A stretch of DNA of 45,799 nucleotides, taken from an aff. Roholtiella sp. LEGE 12411 (lineage in GTDB: Bacteria > Cyanobacteriota > Cyanobacteriia > Cyanobacteriales > Nostocaceae). Where the stretch lies: assembly GCF_015206995.1 (NCBI RefSeq), contig NZ_JADEXR010000039.1, positions 1-45,799 of the forward strand, in the 5' to 3' direction. Both the position numbers and the translations under genes were made by a program. A model generated the notes under the pieces. The model was not told the DNA's origin and made no database searches. It saw only the letters and a list, made by a program, of their open reading frames with translations. Numbering within the stretch: position 1 is the first letter of the stretch; each line of letters starts with the position of its first letter. This document shows positions 26,102 to 34,660 of this stretch, piece by piece.

Positions 26102-29100
26102 TTATTCCCAAAGCAGCATGGAAGGCATGGTTTCTGGGTAGGCTAACCGTAGCATCTGGTAGCCAATACCAGCAGTACCTTGGAAGAAACACGGTCTAAA
26201 CACAGATTTAGGCAAATTATCAAATAGTTCATAACCTCCTGTTTGCACCGCCCGTTGCACTGTCATAGCTGCTAGTTCTTGAGCAGGTTGATACCATTGG
26301 GGATTATTAAGCTTTTGTGCCGCTACCAACATGACTTCCACACGCCCCAAATTACCGCAGCAGAGTTGGTCTATATTTTGCCAACCATTATTGACAGTAG
26401 TCTGCAATGCTACTTCTATGTCTTTGAGAATTTCTTCTGTCTGATAAATTGGCAAACTACCCAATCGTCCTAAAGCGATACCAGGGGAGCCATGACACCA
26501 AGTTGTCCAAAAAACAGGTGGTGAGCCAGGGTTATAAATGGGAGTGATTTCGCGCCAGTTACCAGAGGTAGGGTAGAAAAATTTGTTTTCATAGGCGATC
26601 GCATCACGAGCTGCATCTAAATAAGCATTATTCTGCGTCACTGCATAAAGTCGCAACAGTGAATAGGCGATACCAGCCGCACCATGAGAGTAACCAGTCA
26701 AAGGTTTAGAAGTTGTAGTTTTTAGGGTATAGGCTTCGTGACAATACTTTAGCAAGTGCTGACCGCAATCCACTGATCGCTGCAAAACTGCTGTATTTTC
26801 TGTTTTTTGATACAGTGCTAATAGTCCTAAAATTGCTCCTGCTGCTCCCCCTATAATGTCAAACTTGCGATCAGATGCGATCGTTGTGGATGTCATCAGG
26901 CTAGCAACTCGCTCCGCATCTTCACACAGCTGCGGTAACTTCAAGAATTGGCTGATTTTCACCAGACAATAAATGATAGAACCTAGTCCTGTAGCGCCAC
27001 CAATGCCAATATCTAAAGCAAACTTTTGGGCAGTCACGGCATCAGATGTTTGTAACGATGTTTGTAACGATTGTATGGCTCTCAAGCTTAAATCGCGGAA
27101 GTGACTGTTGCCTGTGAGATGAGCTAAAGCTGCTAAAAATAAAGCAATACCGCAATTGCCATCATAAAAAGTATTACCTAAAGGTTGAAGTTGAAACCGC
27201 TCGGCGCTGAGAATATAAGTTAAACTAATCCAACTCAGGCTGCCATCAGCGCCACTGATAGCTTGTTTCTGAATTTCGCTGGCTATATTCTGTGCTTGTT
27301 GTAGCAACTGTTCAGATGTCAACAAGGAAGCTGGATAGTCTCCCAATTCCTCCAATTCCGAGTTACCCAGAGCAGTTTGCAGAGTCCGCGCCTCTCTGGC
27401 ATAAAATGCTAACTGGATAATCCCCACTTGTTGTGCCAAGTCTGCGTCATCTAACTTTTGCAGCCTAGCCTGAACTTGACACAAGCAGGAATCCTGAAAA
27501 TACTCAGGTATAACTTGCCCTTGCCCAATAGGGAGAGCATCACCACTAATAGGAGCGCTAAAGTAGGGAATATCTAACTGCCCCATTGCCCTTAATTCTG
27601 CTGACAAAATTGCCCAAGCTAATGGCTTTTCATCTGTCCTTAGAAAATACTTACTTAAAATGTCTATTTTTATGCTCCAGGAAAGCCCGTTTTGCAGACA
27701 TTCTGGAGTCGTAGCCTTTTCAAGAACCATACCATAAATTTTTGTGGTGCGGAAGATGAATCGCACCTGCTGGGAACCAAATGCAGCTAGAGGATTATCG
27801 CTTGTTAGTAGCGCTTCTCTTTGTCTGATGAGGAAGCGATACATTTGCTCAAACCCCATGACTAACTCATCAATGTAGTTATTGGGCGACAAAGTTACCC
27901 CGTCCAAAATAGGTATATTTGCTGCAAGAGGTCTGTTACTTTTCTCGTATCCTTTGTGCATATCATCGGTGTTGATAAATCTCCACACTGGCATCGGTAC
28001 TGGTATAGGTTGAATATCAACACTGCCCAGCCCACTAAGATCGTAGGCAACAGAATTATCGTTAGCAAATTCCCACATCGGCAGTAGCCCTGTGCGAAGG
28101 ACTGAATCAAAGAGTTGATTTGTTGCCACTGAAGCAGCTGTTTCGTCTGTAATATTTGCCATCAATTTTGCTTCGTGGTGCATGACAGTTTCCATATCAA
28201 TCAGCACCAAATGTTCGCCACAGGCAATTAAATTTTCATGGTGACAATCATTTCCTCCCAAAACATATAGCAGACATAACAACATCCCTGCCCGTATATA
28301 AAAACGCTGTGCTGCTGCCTCATCCTCGCAGGGCAAATGTTCAGCATATTCCACCCACCCGTAGCTTTCTCGATTCAAGATTTTCAGGACTTTAAAGGGT
28401 AAGTGAGGATTGTCAATACCCTGTTCTCTTGCAAAGGTGAATTGTTGATTACACCATTCTAAAAAATCACAAAACTTTACTTCAAATCCTAAACTTTTTG
28501 GTTTGTATATTAGCTTGAAACCAAATTCAAAAATTAGAGCAATAACTGAGCGGTTTTGATTATGTGGATCAGATAAATTAAATTCAATTTCTACTACGTT
28601 GCCTAGTTGATTACTTGAAATAGCTTGTGTTTCTAGAGATTGTATATCCGAAAACACATGATTAATTTTTAATAAATCATTATTTAATCTCTCTATGAAT
28701 TCTCCAGACGCTTCTACCCAGAAATCAATAATTGTGGTTATAAATCTAGCTAATACAGGATATTTTTGGAAAAATTCTAGTAATCCATCAGACAAGAGCT
28801 TATCTACAAAAGCATTGTATTGGGATTTGCTAGATGTGCCTGTTTTCTTTTTTATGACTAAGTTTAGTAAGTTTTGTCCCAAAGGACGAGAATGAGAAAA
28901 TTCAAACTCTAAAGTTTTCGCAGTAATATTAAACAGTCTATCCAGTAAAGCTTTCTCTAAATTGAGATAGGCTGATTCACTGAGTTGGTATAATAATAAA
29001 TTTTCAGCAGATATTGAGGATAAACCCAGAAGTTTGAGTAATTTCTGTCGCGCTACAGAAACCAGAGGGAGTAGTATATCTTCAAAAGGATAAGGATTTG

Positions 29101-29467
29101 CTACATCAATCGGACTTGGTGATATATTTTCGCAGTTAAATGATGATGCAGTTTGGATAATTTCAGTTAAAGTACTTGCCCATTTTGGTAAAGATTCTTC
29201 ATCCAAATTTGGTTCTGTTCCGAGTATCTGACGCACCTTTTGAAGAGTTAAATCATCCCACTCTAGACGCTGCTGAAATTTTTCCCAATCGCCCTGTGCA
29301 ATAACTTTACACCAATCGGACAAACGTTTGTCTACTTCCTGTTCATTGACTGGATGTGTATGACTTATATGGTTATCGCTGAGTCGTTCAAATATAAACG
29401 TGGCTTTGTTAACAATTTCCTTGACATCAGCTTCTGTTACTGCTTTTTGAGATTGAGTTGCTATCAT
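26102..29467 (-). CDS. lanM: ProcM-like class II lanthipeptide synthetase LanM
   Basis: 1121 residues from ATG 29467. Residues about 120-620 are the kinase-like dehydratase (DUF4135): KLIYKPKSLGFEVKF (Lys near 322), GGNDCHHENLI near 404-414 and LIDMETVMHH near 422-431, which phosphorylate and eliminate Ser/Thr. Residues about 760-1121 are the LanC-like cyclase: SHGAAGIAYS (His near 928), WCHGSPG (Cys near 991) and LCCGNLG (Cys near 1036-1037). The usual CHG is CCG, giving three Cys zinc ligands, the hallmark of the substrate-tolerant ProcM group. An in-frame extension to 29524 is rejected because it runs into the relic precursor and GGAAA precedes ATG 29467. The partner precursor is downstream; the former upstream one is dead. 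Confidence 0.95.
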   Translation of the reverse strand: MIATQSQKAVTEADVKEIVNKATFIFERLSDNHISHTHPVNEQEVDKRLSDWCKVIAQGDWEKFQQRLEWDDLTLQKVRQILGTEPNLDEESLPKWASTLTEIIQTASSFNCENISPSPIDVANPYPFEDILLPLVSVARQKLLKLLGLSSISAENLLLYQLSESAYLNLEKALLDRLFNITAKTLEFEFSHSRPLGQNLLNLVIKKKTGTSSKSQYNAFVDKLLSDGLLEFFQKYPVLARFITTIIDFWVEASGEFIERLNNDLLKINHVFSDIQSLETQAISSNQLGNVVEIEFNLSDPHNQNRSVIALIFEFGFKLIYKPKSLGFEVKFCDFLEWCNQQFTFAREQGIDNPHLPFKVLKILNRESYGWVEYAEHLPCEDEAAAQRFYIRAGMLLCLLYVLGGNDCHHENLIACGEHLVLIDMETVMHHEAKLMANITDETAASVATNQLFDSVLRTGLLPMWEFANDNSVAYDLSGLGSVDIQPIPVPMPVWRFINTDDMHKGYEKSNRPLAANIPILDGVTLSPNNYIDELVMGFEQMYRFLIRQREALLTSDNPLAAFGSQQVRFIFRTTKIYGMVLEKATTPECLQNGLSWSIKIDILSKYFLRTDEKPLAWAILSAELRAMGQLDIPYFSAPISGDALPIGQGQVIPEYFQDSCLCQVQARLQKLDDADLAQQVGIIQLAFYAREARTLQTALGNSELEELGDYPASLLTSEQLLQQAQNIASEIQKQAISGADGSLSWISLTYILSAERFQLQPLGNTFYDGNCGIALFLAALAHLTGNSHFRDLSLRAIQSLQTSLQTSDAVTAQKFALDIGIGGATGLGSIIYCLVKISQFLKLPQLCEDAERVASLMTSTTIASDRKFDIIGGAAGAILGLLALYQKTENTAVLQRSVDCGQHLLKYCHEAYTLKTTTSKPLTGYSHGAAGIAYSLLRLYAVTQNNAYLDAARDAIAYENKFFYPTSGNWREITPIYNPGSPPVFWTTWCHGSPGIALGRLGSLPIYQTEEILKDIEVALQTTVNNGWQNIDQLCCGNLGRVEVMLVAAQKLNNPQWYQPAQELAAMTVQRAVQTGGYELFDNLPKSVFRPCFFQGTAGIGYQMLRLAYPETMPSMLLWE

Positions 29468-29529
29468 GTTATCAATTTCCATCAAATATTTTACTACAAC
29501 TCGAAAGATACAAAAATGCGCCACTTACC

Positions 29530-29729
29530 GTCAGCGATCGCTTCTAATTCAGCGTCGTTGAGTTCCTCTTATATAGAAATTGTTTCTAAAATCTCAGCAG
29601 TAGTAGCTTCCGATTATTCTTGAGTGAAAGAATATCTTGCTGTTGGTAATAAAGTTCCACATTCTTCAATCGGACAGCTTGATCTGTAGTTACTTGCTAA
29701 GAGAAATCTCTGGCGCTTTTAAGAGACAT
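29530..29729 (-). pseudogene. relic Nif11-leader precursor upstream of lanM
   Basis: From ATG 29729 the minus strand gives MSLKSARDFS-stop-QVTTDQAVRLK, then after a frame change SEATTAEILETISI-stop-EELNDAELEAIADGK. The beginning is the standard Nif11 leader opening, and the end matches ELNDAELEAVAGG of the living precursor. At least three in-frame stops and one frameshift are present, and the core after ADG is lost into the lanM 5' end. Repeat element F lies 63 bases upstream. It was evidently the original precursor next to lanM. Confidence 0.8.
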
Positions 29730-30085
29730 ATAATTTTATCCGATTAATACCTAATACATTAGGCTAAACCAGCGCCAACTACACTGCACTATTTTTGTGT
29801 TAGACTCACAAATTTTTAGTTGCTTGCTTGAGCAGTCTATGAGAAAGTAGAGTGACTAGCCCTTTCAAGGTGATTCGTAAAATAAGATTGTTTTTTCTCA
29901 GCGCTCTCCGTGTCTGGGGCGGTTCAAAGTAATTTATCTAACCGCAGAGGCGCAGAGAACACAGAGGTAAGAAATAAAAAGGGGATTTTTTGAGCCATAT
30001 TTAGCTTCAGGAATTTCAATTTCTATTTTGTTTGCTGGTAAAATTTTGGTCGTGATGTGTAAAGCTGATTGCATTATTTTTCATC
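29730..30085. other. Intergenic region upstream of the relic precursor
   Basis: 356 bases containing repeat element F (29778-29828) and, around 29930-29970, a CGCAGAGGCGCAGAGAACACAG-type low-complexity stretch common between cyanobacterial genes. No gene is seen. Confidence 0.5.
29778..29828 (-). promoter_or_regulatory. Repeat element F, relic precursor/lanM
   Basis: TTTTTGTGTTAGACT (29792) and TTTTTAGTT (29813) on the plus strand, 21 bases apart, followed on the coding strand by AGTGCAGTG. It is upstream of the relic precursor and may now drive lanM. Confidence 0.55.
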
Positions 30086-30655
30086 TTATGCTGTTAGTAC
30101 ATCTTCATAAATATCTGACATTGTGAGGGTTAACCCTACGGAATTTAGTTCTAGATAATCCCCCTTACCTAAAGTTTGCATTGACCAATTTTCTTGATTA
30201 TCTTGATGATAAACTTCTACTTTGATTTCATCTTGGGAAACTAATACATATTCCTGTAAAGTTTCTAAAGTTCGGTAATTAACAAGTTTTTCTCGTCTGT
30301 CTGTTGTTTCTGTACTGGGTGATAGTACCTCTACAATTAAGCAAGGATAATTTAATAAAAAGCGGTCTTGGTCTTGGGGGTTGCAGGTGACAATGACATC
30401 AGGATAGTAAAATATATTCTTGGCTTGATTAGCTAGTTCTATCCTCACTTTCATGTCAGCCATGAAGGCGCTACAGGAACCACCCCGCAAATGAGAACGT
30501 AAGCGTGAGTAAATATTCCCAGCTATCAAATTGTGTTCCTTACTACCACCGGACATTGCGAAAATTTGACCACTGAGGTATTCATGGCGAATCTCACTCT
30601 TATTTTCTAATTGGAGGTATTCTTCAATAGTGAGAAAGTTTACAGGGGATTGCAT
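30086..30655 (-). CDS. Uma2-family (DUF820) putative nuclease
   Basis: 189 residues of the Uma2/DUF820 family, very numerous in cyanobacteria, with a PD-(D/E)xK nuclease-like fold. Seen: FLTIEEYLQLE, IRHEYLSGQIFAMSGGSKEHN, FYYPDVIVTCNPQD, CLIVEVLSPSTETTDRREKLVNYR and EYVLVSQDEIKVEVYHQD. The putative catalytic set is Glu of HEYLSG, Asp of YPDV and Glu-x-Leu of VEVLSP. Cellular role is not established for this family. It is isolated within the accessory region, with no operon partner. Confidence 0.9.
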   Translation of the reverse strand: MQSPVNFLTIEEYLQLENKSEIRHEYLSGQIFAMSGGSKEHNLIAGNIYSRLRSHLRGGSCSAFMADMKVRIELANQAKNIFYYPDVIVTCNPQDQDRFLLNYPCLIVEVLSPSTETTDRREKLVNYRTLETLQEYVLVSQDEIKVEVYHQDNQENWSMQTLGKGDYLELNSVGLTLTMSDIYEDVLTA

Positions 30656-30814
30656 GATTTTTCCCTCAACAATTATTAATACTAAGAGCGAGATTTGTTC
30701 TCTTCTCTATTCTCCTATAGTCCATAAAGGGCGGTGAGGCGATCGCCTATGTTTTTTACCTTATGCAAAGGCGAAGAGACGCAAATTCTAACATGCAATC
30801 AAATCTCTTTAATA

Positions 30815-30935
30815 GCGATCGCCACCCCATCTAAAACGCTATCATTTAACTCACCGTCATATTCCGCTCTCTCAGCCAACAGAGAATTCCTTGTAGTCTA
30901 TGAGAAATTAAAATAGCGATCGCTCCACTATCTAA
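30815..30935 (-). pseudogene. relic of the cNMP-binding-protein gene 3' end (copy 1)
   Basis: The minus strand reads EYDGELNDSVLDGVAIA, matching EYEDELNDSVLDRVAIAG near the C-terminus of the intact protein at 42378-43472. Frame is broken around it. It occupies most of the gap between the Uma2 gene and xisH. Confidence 0.7.
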
Positions 30936-30960
30936 AACCTTATATTAAGAATACAACCCC

Positions 30961-31377
30961 GTGCCCGCCAAAGACCTCTATCACGATGCTGTAAAAAATG
31001 CTCTGATTAAAGACGGGTGGCTGATAATTGCTGACCCTTACATAATTAAATATGAAGACGCTCAACTGTATGCTGATTTAGCCGCAGAAAAACCAATCGC
31101 CGCAGAACGCCAGGGGGATAAAATTGTTGTAGAAATTAAAAGCTTCGTTGGTAAATCTCAGATGTACGACTTCCACAACGCCCTCGGACAGTACATCGTC
31201 TATCGCAACCTCATCCAAGCCAGCGAACCTGAATATAATTTGTACCTAGCAATTGACGACATTGTTTATTTAAACTTTTTTCAACGTCCATCAGTTCAAC
31301 TCATTGTCAATCACAATAATCTGCAATTAATTATCGTAGATATGCAACAGGAGCAAATCGTGCAATGGATACACTAA
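30961..31377 (+). CDS. xisH: XisH-like protein
   Basis: 138 residues, GTG start. PAKDLYHDAVKNALIKDGWLI, DLAAEKPIAAERQGDKIVVEIKSFVGKSQMYDFHNALGQYIVYRN is the characteristic XisH core, with a restriction-endonuclease-like E-x-K (VEIKSF). In Anabaena PCC 7120 XisH works with XisI and the recombinase XisF to excise the fdxN element; most cyanobacterial homologues lie away from any such element and their role is unclear. It overlaps xisI by 13 bases. No xisF-like recombinase is in the window. Confidence 0.9.
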   Translation: MPAKDLYHDAVKNALIKDGWLIIADPYIIKYEDAQLYADLAAEKPIAAERQGDKIVVEIKSFVGKSQMYDFHNALGQYIVYRNLIQASEPEYNLYLAIDDIVYLNFFQRPSVQLIVNHNNLQLIIVDMQQEQIVQWIH

Positions 31378-31742
31378 CTCACTATCGCCATACTGTCCAA
31401 GAAACTATTAAAAAATACTATAACTTGACCAATTCTCAACCCACTAATACCACAGACACTACAACTAGCGATCGCGTTCCGCCCAGCATAGCTGATCGCC
31501 TGATTTTAGACGAACAACGTGACCAATATCTGTGGTTGCGGTGCGGTTGGGATGGTAAAAAACGAGTGCAGCACATTATTTTATATATCCAGATTCAAAA
31601 TGGTAAAATCTGGGTGGAAGAAGACAATACTGACTTGGGGATTGTTGATGACCTGTTGACAGCAGGTATCCCCAAAACCGATATGATTTTAGGCTTTCAT
31701 CACCCTAGTAAAAGGGCATTAACTGAATTCGCCATTGCGTAA
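31365..31742 (+). CDS. xisI: XisI-like protein
   Basis: 125 residues: MDTLTHYRHTVQETIKKY, then DEQRDQYLWLRCGWDGKKRVQHIILYIQIQNGKIWVEEDNTDLGIVDDLL and MILGFHHPSKRALTEFAIA, diagnostic of XisI. It is the usual partner of the overlapping xisH gene. The segment around residues 24-45 (TNTTDTTTS) is a low-complexity insertion compared with the rest. Function outside fdxN-element excision is unknown. Confidence 0.9.
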   Translation: MDTLTHYRHTVQETIKKYYNLTNSQPTNTTDTTTSDRVPPSIADRLILDEQRDQYLWLRCGWDGKKRVQHIILYIQIQNGKIWVEEDNTDLGIVDDLLTAGIPKTDMILGFHHPSKRALTEFAIA

Positions 31743-31748
31743 AACATT

Positions 31749-32030
31749 ATAACCAGCGATTTAACTCACACTTAACCGCCTCAATATCTAATCTTTTACC
31801 CTGCGATCGCCACACCATCTAAAACGCTATCATTCAATTCATCGTCATATTTCGCCCTCTCAACCAACAGATAATTCGTTGTAGTATATGAGAAATTAAA
31901 ATAGCGATCGCACCATAAAAAACGAGATAAAAATCCTATATCTTGGTGTAACTTTGCCGCATAATGGCGATCGCTTTTCTTGTTCTAGTCTTTCTTTGCC
32001 CTTGCAATGAACCAACTGCTAGGAAACAAA
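31749..32030 (-). pseudogene. relic of cNMP-gene 3' end joined to an HlyD scrap (copy 2)
   Basis: Minus-strand pieces in shifting frames read AKLHQDIGFLSRF, AIAILISHILQRI and YDDELNDSVLDGVAIAG, matching in order AKLQQDVGFSSRF, AIAILLSQRLQGM and YEDELNDSVLDRVAIAG of the intact cNMP protein. Past 31985 a short AVGSLQGQR resembles HlyD (AVSLLQGQG). The right half is nearly the same as 34562-34660. Confidence 0.78.
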
Positions 32031-32033
32031 GCA

Positions 32034-33083
32034 TTACAATGCTATTTCTTGGGTTTTAGAAGTAGCTTCCTTAATTGGCGGTAGACCAACAAGGGGACAT
32101 GCTAGTGCAGCAGGGTCAAGGGTTTCTATACCACGTACCCAAGGAGCAAGACGACCTGGTATTAACTTGAGTGTTCCATCTGAGTGTAGAGTAGCGATTT
32201 TATTACGTTCATCGTTAAGAGCAACTGTACACTTTGCTACATCACCATTCGAGCGAATTACTAAAGAATTGGGCTTTGAAGCATAACAGACATCATCCAC
32301 CTGAGATAAACTTGATGATGATTCAATACTTTCGCCACATAATTTTATTTTTAGTAATTTAATTGCCTCTATTTTCTCTATGTCAGATAATATTTTTATT
32401 GATTCATCGTTCAGTCCACCTAGACGTTCAATCGCCTTGAATAAAACAGAAAACCTTGAATCATGAATAAATTCTTTTTTTATATCCTCAAGAAGCGGAT
32501 CAATAAGTTTAAGAGTATCGGCGGTAAAGTGGATACGCAACATAACCGATACTGGTAAGGAACTATCACGAATTGCTAGCAAATTATTCCAAATTCGGTC
32601 ATATGTGTCGCTACCATTTGCACGAATTCGGCTTTTGTTATGAACATCACGGGGACCATCAAGGGAAATTTGATAATGTTTAACCCCAACATCTGCTAAG
32701 TCCGCAGCAACATTATAATCTAGCAAGTATCCATTTGTAGTTATATCTCCTTTATAATGCAATTTAGGATACTTACTAACTAGTGTACTAGCATATTCAG
32801 AAATTTCCAAAACAATATCTTTAGCAGTTAGAGGTTCACCACCAAACCATGAAATCTGCAAAACATCTAAAGAAGGACTACGTTTATCAAGTAATGCTTT
32901 AATGCCGATAATTGTCTCTTTATTCATACGTCCTGCTAAAAAATCTTCGTAGCAGTAAGTACAGCGTAAATTACATCGCTCTGTTGGCAAAATCATAAGC
33001 TGGAAGTACTTATTTGTTACTATTCTTGCACGGCGAATATTATCGTTGTAATTTTTTGTCTGGTTAGCAATTGTTACAATCAT
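32034..33083 (-). CDS. radical SAM peptide maturase with half-SPASM (Twitch-like) C-terminus
   Basis: About 349 residues. The radical SAM cluster motif is C-x3-C-x2-C at about residues 37-44 (RCNLRCTYCYEDF); FGGEPL, TTNGYLLD and ISLDGPRDVHN follow as usual in peptide-modifying members. The C-terminal part has CYASKPNSLVIRSNGDVAKC, i.e. C-x13-G-x4-C, and one further Cys in ACPLVGLP. That is three Cys rather than the seven of a full SPASM domain, so one auxiliary Fe-S cluster is expected. ATG 33083 follows GGAG; the frame is open five codons further. The upstream gene is a Cys-rich peptide precursor, the likely substrate. The bond formed is unknown. Confidence 0.9.
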   Translation of the reverse strand: MIVTIANQTKNYNDNIRRARIVTNKYFQLMILPTERCNLRCTYCYEDFLAGRMNKETIIGIKALLDKRSPSLDVLQISWFGGEPLTAKDIVLEISEYASTLVSKYPKLHYKGDITTNGYLLDYNVAADLADVGVKHYQISLDGPRDVHNKSRIRANGSDTYDRIWNNLLAIRDSSLPVSVMLRIHFTADTLKLIDPLLEDIKKEFIHDSRFSVLFKAIERLGGLNDESIKILSDIEKIEAIKLLKIKLCGESIESSSSLSQVDDVCYASKPNSLVIRSNGDVAKCTVALNDERNKIATLHSDGTLKLIPGRLAPWVRGIETLDPAALACPLVGLPPIKEATSKTQEIAL

Positions 33084-33480
33084 GGAATCAATCTCCAAAA
33101 TTTATCAGTAAGAATTCATGTGTTATTTTAAGGCAAAAAATATAGCTAAAATTCACAACAGATAGGTTCTAATATCAAAGTTCGACTGAAAAATTAGTGA
33201 AAGTTCTATTAAGTGAAAAATATTCTCAAATTTGTCAAGAGAGTAGAACTAGCCTTTTTAATTAGTATACTCGTGTCTTACTGGTAAAAAATTGACTTTT
33301 AACCAGAAACATAACAAAGGTACTAAGGTGAAGTTAAAAGCTCAGAAATAAGCAGAGTTTTTCAGAATTTTTCCTTCCCTTTAAAGGGCTAGTTCTACAG
33401 AGTATGATAGCTACTGAGCCAAAACTTTATTATGACTAAGATTAGCAATCACTATTCAACTTTATTTTGGAAAAAATAAA
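33084..33480. other. Intergenic region with widely spaced inverted repeat
   Basis: 397 bases between the peptide gene and its radical SAM gene. TAGAACTAGCC (33244-33254) and GGCTAGTTCTA (33387-33397) are inverted copies 132 bases apart; CCTTTAAAGG sits just inside the second. This could be a folded mRNA region or the ends of a small decayed element. No gene is seen. Confidence 0.5.
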
Positions 33481-33693
33481 TTATTCTAGCGTATCTTCAG
33501 CTAGCCTTCCACAATTACAGTTACCACAATTGCCGTTCCCTCCAGCTATTGCATCAAGTTCTTCCGGGCTTAACTCCAGGAGTACCTCTGCTAGTTTTGG
33601 ATCTTTAATTACTACTTCTCCGTTTTCATTAATGGAAATAGCATCATTAACTTGTTGATTTTCATTTTCGGGGTTTTCATTTGGATTTGACAT
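33481..33693 (-). CDS. RiPP precursor, NGNC-rich core, radical SAM branch 1
   Basis: 70 residues. Leader: MSNPNENPENENQQ, a short strand-like INENGEVVIKDPKLAEVL, then LELSPEELDAIAGG, a double-Gly site. Core: NGNCGNCNCGRLAEDTLE with Cys at 4, 7 and 9, each preceded by Asn. AAGGAG lies at good spacing before ATG 33693. Leader pattern S-x-PNENP...I-x-E-x-GE-VV-x-DP-x-LA-x2-L-x-ELSPEEL-x2-IAGG is shared with the peptide at 41011-41205, while the cores differ. The radical SAM gene is 397 bases downstream. No Nif11 domain. A -10-like TATAGT (33893-33898) and repeat element A precede it. I do not recognise a named RiPP family. Confidence 0.88.
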   Translation of the reverse strand: MSNPNENPENENQQVNDAISINENGEVVIKDPKLAEVLLELSPEELDAIAGGNGNCGNCNCGRLAEDTLE

Positions 33694-33789
33694 TATTTAC
33701 TCCTTATCTGTTGGCTAAACTCAGTTTTACTAGAGTCAAGAAACTCAAATCGTTATCTGCATTAATTAAGAAAAACCTAATTTTGACTA

Positions 33790-33900
33790 TAAATCTGCCT
33801 ACCATAACCAAGCTAACTCAGCAGCATTCCCCATAGTCTATGAGAAAGCATAATTGCGATCGCTCAATAAAAGCGCGATGCAAAACTTAGTTACTATAAG
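33790..33900 (-). pseudogene. relic of cNMP gene (copy 3)
   Basis: The plus-strand text from about 33790 to 33890 follows the intact gene's region around 42500-42580 and 43060-43085 (CTGCCTACCATAACC, then GCGATCGCTCAATAAAAGC). It is a scrambled remnant overlapping the probable promoter of the branch 1 peptide. Confidence 0.6.
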
Positions 33901-33974
33901 TAGTTTGCTGGAAAACCTCTTTTGAACACAATGCACAATTTTTAGGTAAGACTATGATTTTTTTAGTTAAAACT
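33893..33974 (-). promoter_or_regulatory. Repeat element A and -10 box, branch 1 peptide
   Basis: TTTTTAGGTAAGACT (33939-33953) and TTTTTAGTTAAAACT (33960-33974) are 15-base direct repeats at exactly 21-base spacing. ATGCAC lies on the gene side and TATAGT (33893-33898) further on. It could also serve the plus-strand 58-codon gene at 34118. Confidence 0.65.
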
Positions 33975-34117
33975 CATCGACTTTTTCTCTTCACAAAAAA
34001 ACGGTTATGTAATTAGATATCAAAATATGAATTGTCTAATTAAAATTATTGTCGATAGCATGATTTTGCAATTTTATCAATATATAAGTCCTAGGAGCAA
34101 AATCAATAGTAATAGTT

Positions 34118-34294
34118 ATGAATAAGCCAATTCCTGAGAAATTATCTAGCCAAATCGATGCAGGGGTTAAACTTGCTATTGCTAAAGCTATCGAAAGACA
34201 CCGCCGTTTAGGAGAATCTATTAGTATTTGGCAAGATGGTCAAGTTGTTACATTAACCGCCGAACAAATTCCTCCTCTCAAATCAGATGACTAG
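34118..34294 (+). CDS. small protein of 58 residues, unknown
   Basis: Starts MNKPIPEKLSSQIDAGVKLA and ends VVTLTAEQIPPLKSDD. It looks like a small soluble, partly helical protein with a basic middle (KAIERHRRLGESISIWQDG). I do not recognise the family. Support for a real gene: an intact frame of natural composition, AGGAG about 20 bases upstream, and a truncated near-identical copy with the same upstream bases at 41456-41503. It lies divergent from the branch 1 peptide and downstream of repeat element A. Antitoxin-like size and placement are suggestive only. Confidence 0.55.
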   Translation: MNKPIPEKLSSQIDAGVKLAIAKAIERHRRLGESISIWQDGQVVTLTAEQIPPLKSDD

Positions 34295-34341
34295 AAATAG
34301 GAGGGGTGATCTTCCTAAAAGACCTCTTAAATCCACTACTG

Positions 34342-34523
34342 AATGGCACTAAGAAAAGCCCAAAGGCTTGTGTCGTCTCGTTCCCAGCCTGGGGGCTGGG
34401 AATGTGTTTAAAGAGGCTCTGCCTCTTGTCAAGCTAGTGGAGGCGGAGCCTCCCAGAATGGTTTCCCAGCCCCCAGGCTGGGAACCAGTCAGAGCAAGGG
34501 CTGTATCTTTTCTTAGTGCCATT
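34342..34523. mobile_element. 182-bp MITE-like element, copy 1
   Basis: Ends are 17-base inverted repeats, AATGGCACTAAGAAAAG and its complement. Inside are strong palindromes: GTTCCCAGCC/GGCTGGGAA, GAGGCTCTGCCTC and AGGCGGAGCCT. The flanks carry a direct repeat, TTAAATCCACTACT, at 34327-34340 and 34522-34535, which looks like a target-site duplication of about 12-14 bases. The element has no transposase. The copy at 44749-44930 is the same length and differs at only about two positions, so both moved recently. Confidence 0.85.
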
Positions 34524-34561
34524 AAATCCACTACTCCAAACAACTTCCATCATCATCTCCT

Positions 34562-34660
34562 AGTAAATCAGCGATCGCACCATAAAAAACGAGATACAAA
34601 TCCTATCTCTTGGTGTAACTTTGCCGCATAATGGCGATCGCTTTTCTTGTTCTAGTCTTT
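34562..34660 (-). pseudogene. relic of cNMP gene (copy 4)
   Basis: Nearly the same as 31906-31990: minus-strand AKLHQEIGFVSRF-like reading and the flanking GCGATCGC sites, matching AKLQQDVGFSSRF of the intact protein. It leads directly into the HlyD fragment. Confidence 0.7.

Noticed and set aside
29468-29524. N-terminal extension of LanM to an upstream methionine
   Set aside because: The extension reads out of the relic precursor; ATG 29467 has a proper ribosome-binding site and matches the family N-terminus.
34349-34631. Open frames on both strands across the MITE
   Set aside because: They are produced by palindromic GC-rich repeats; the same frames recur in the second MITE copy and have no start signal.
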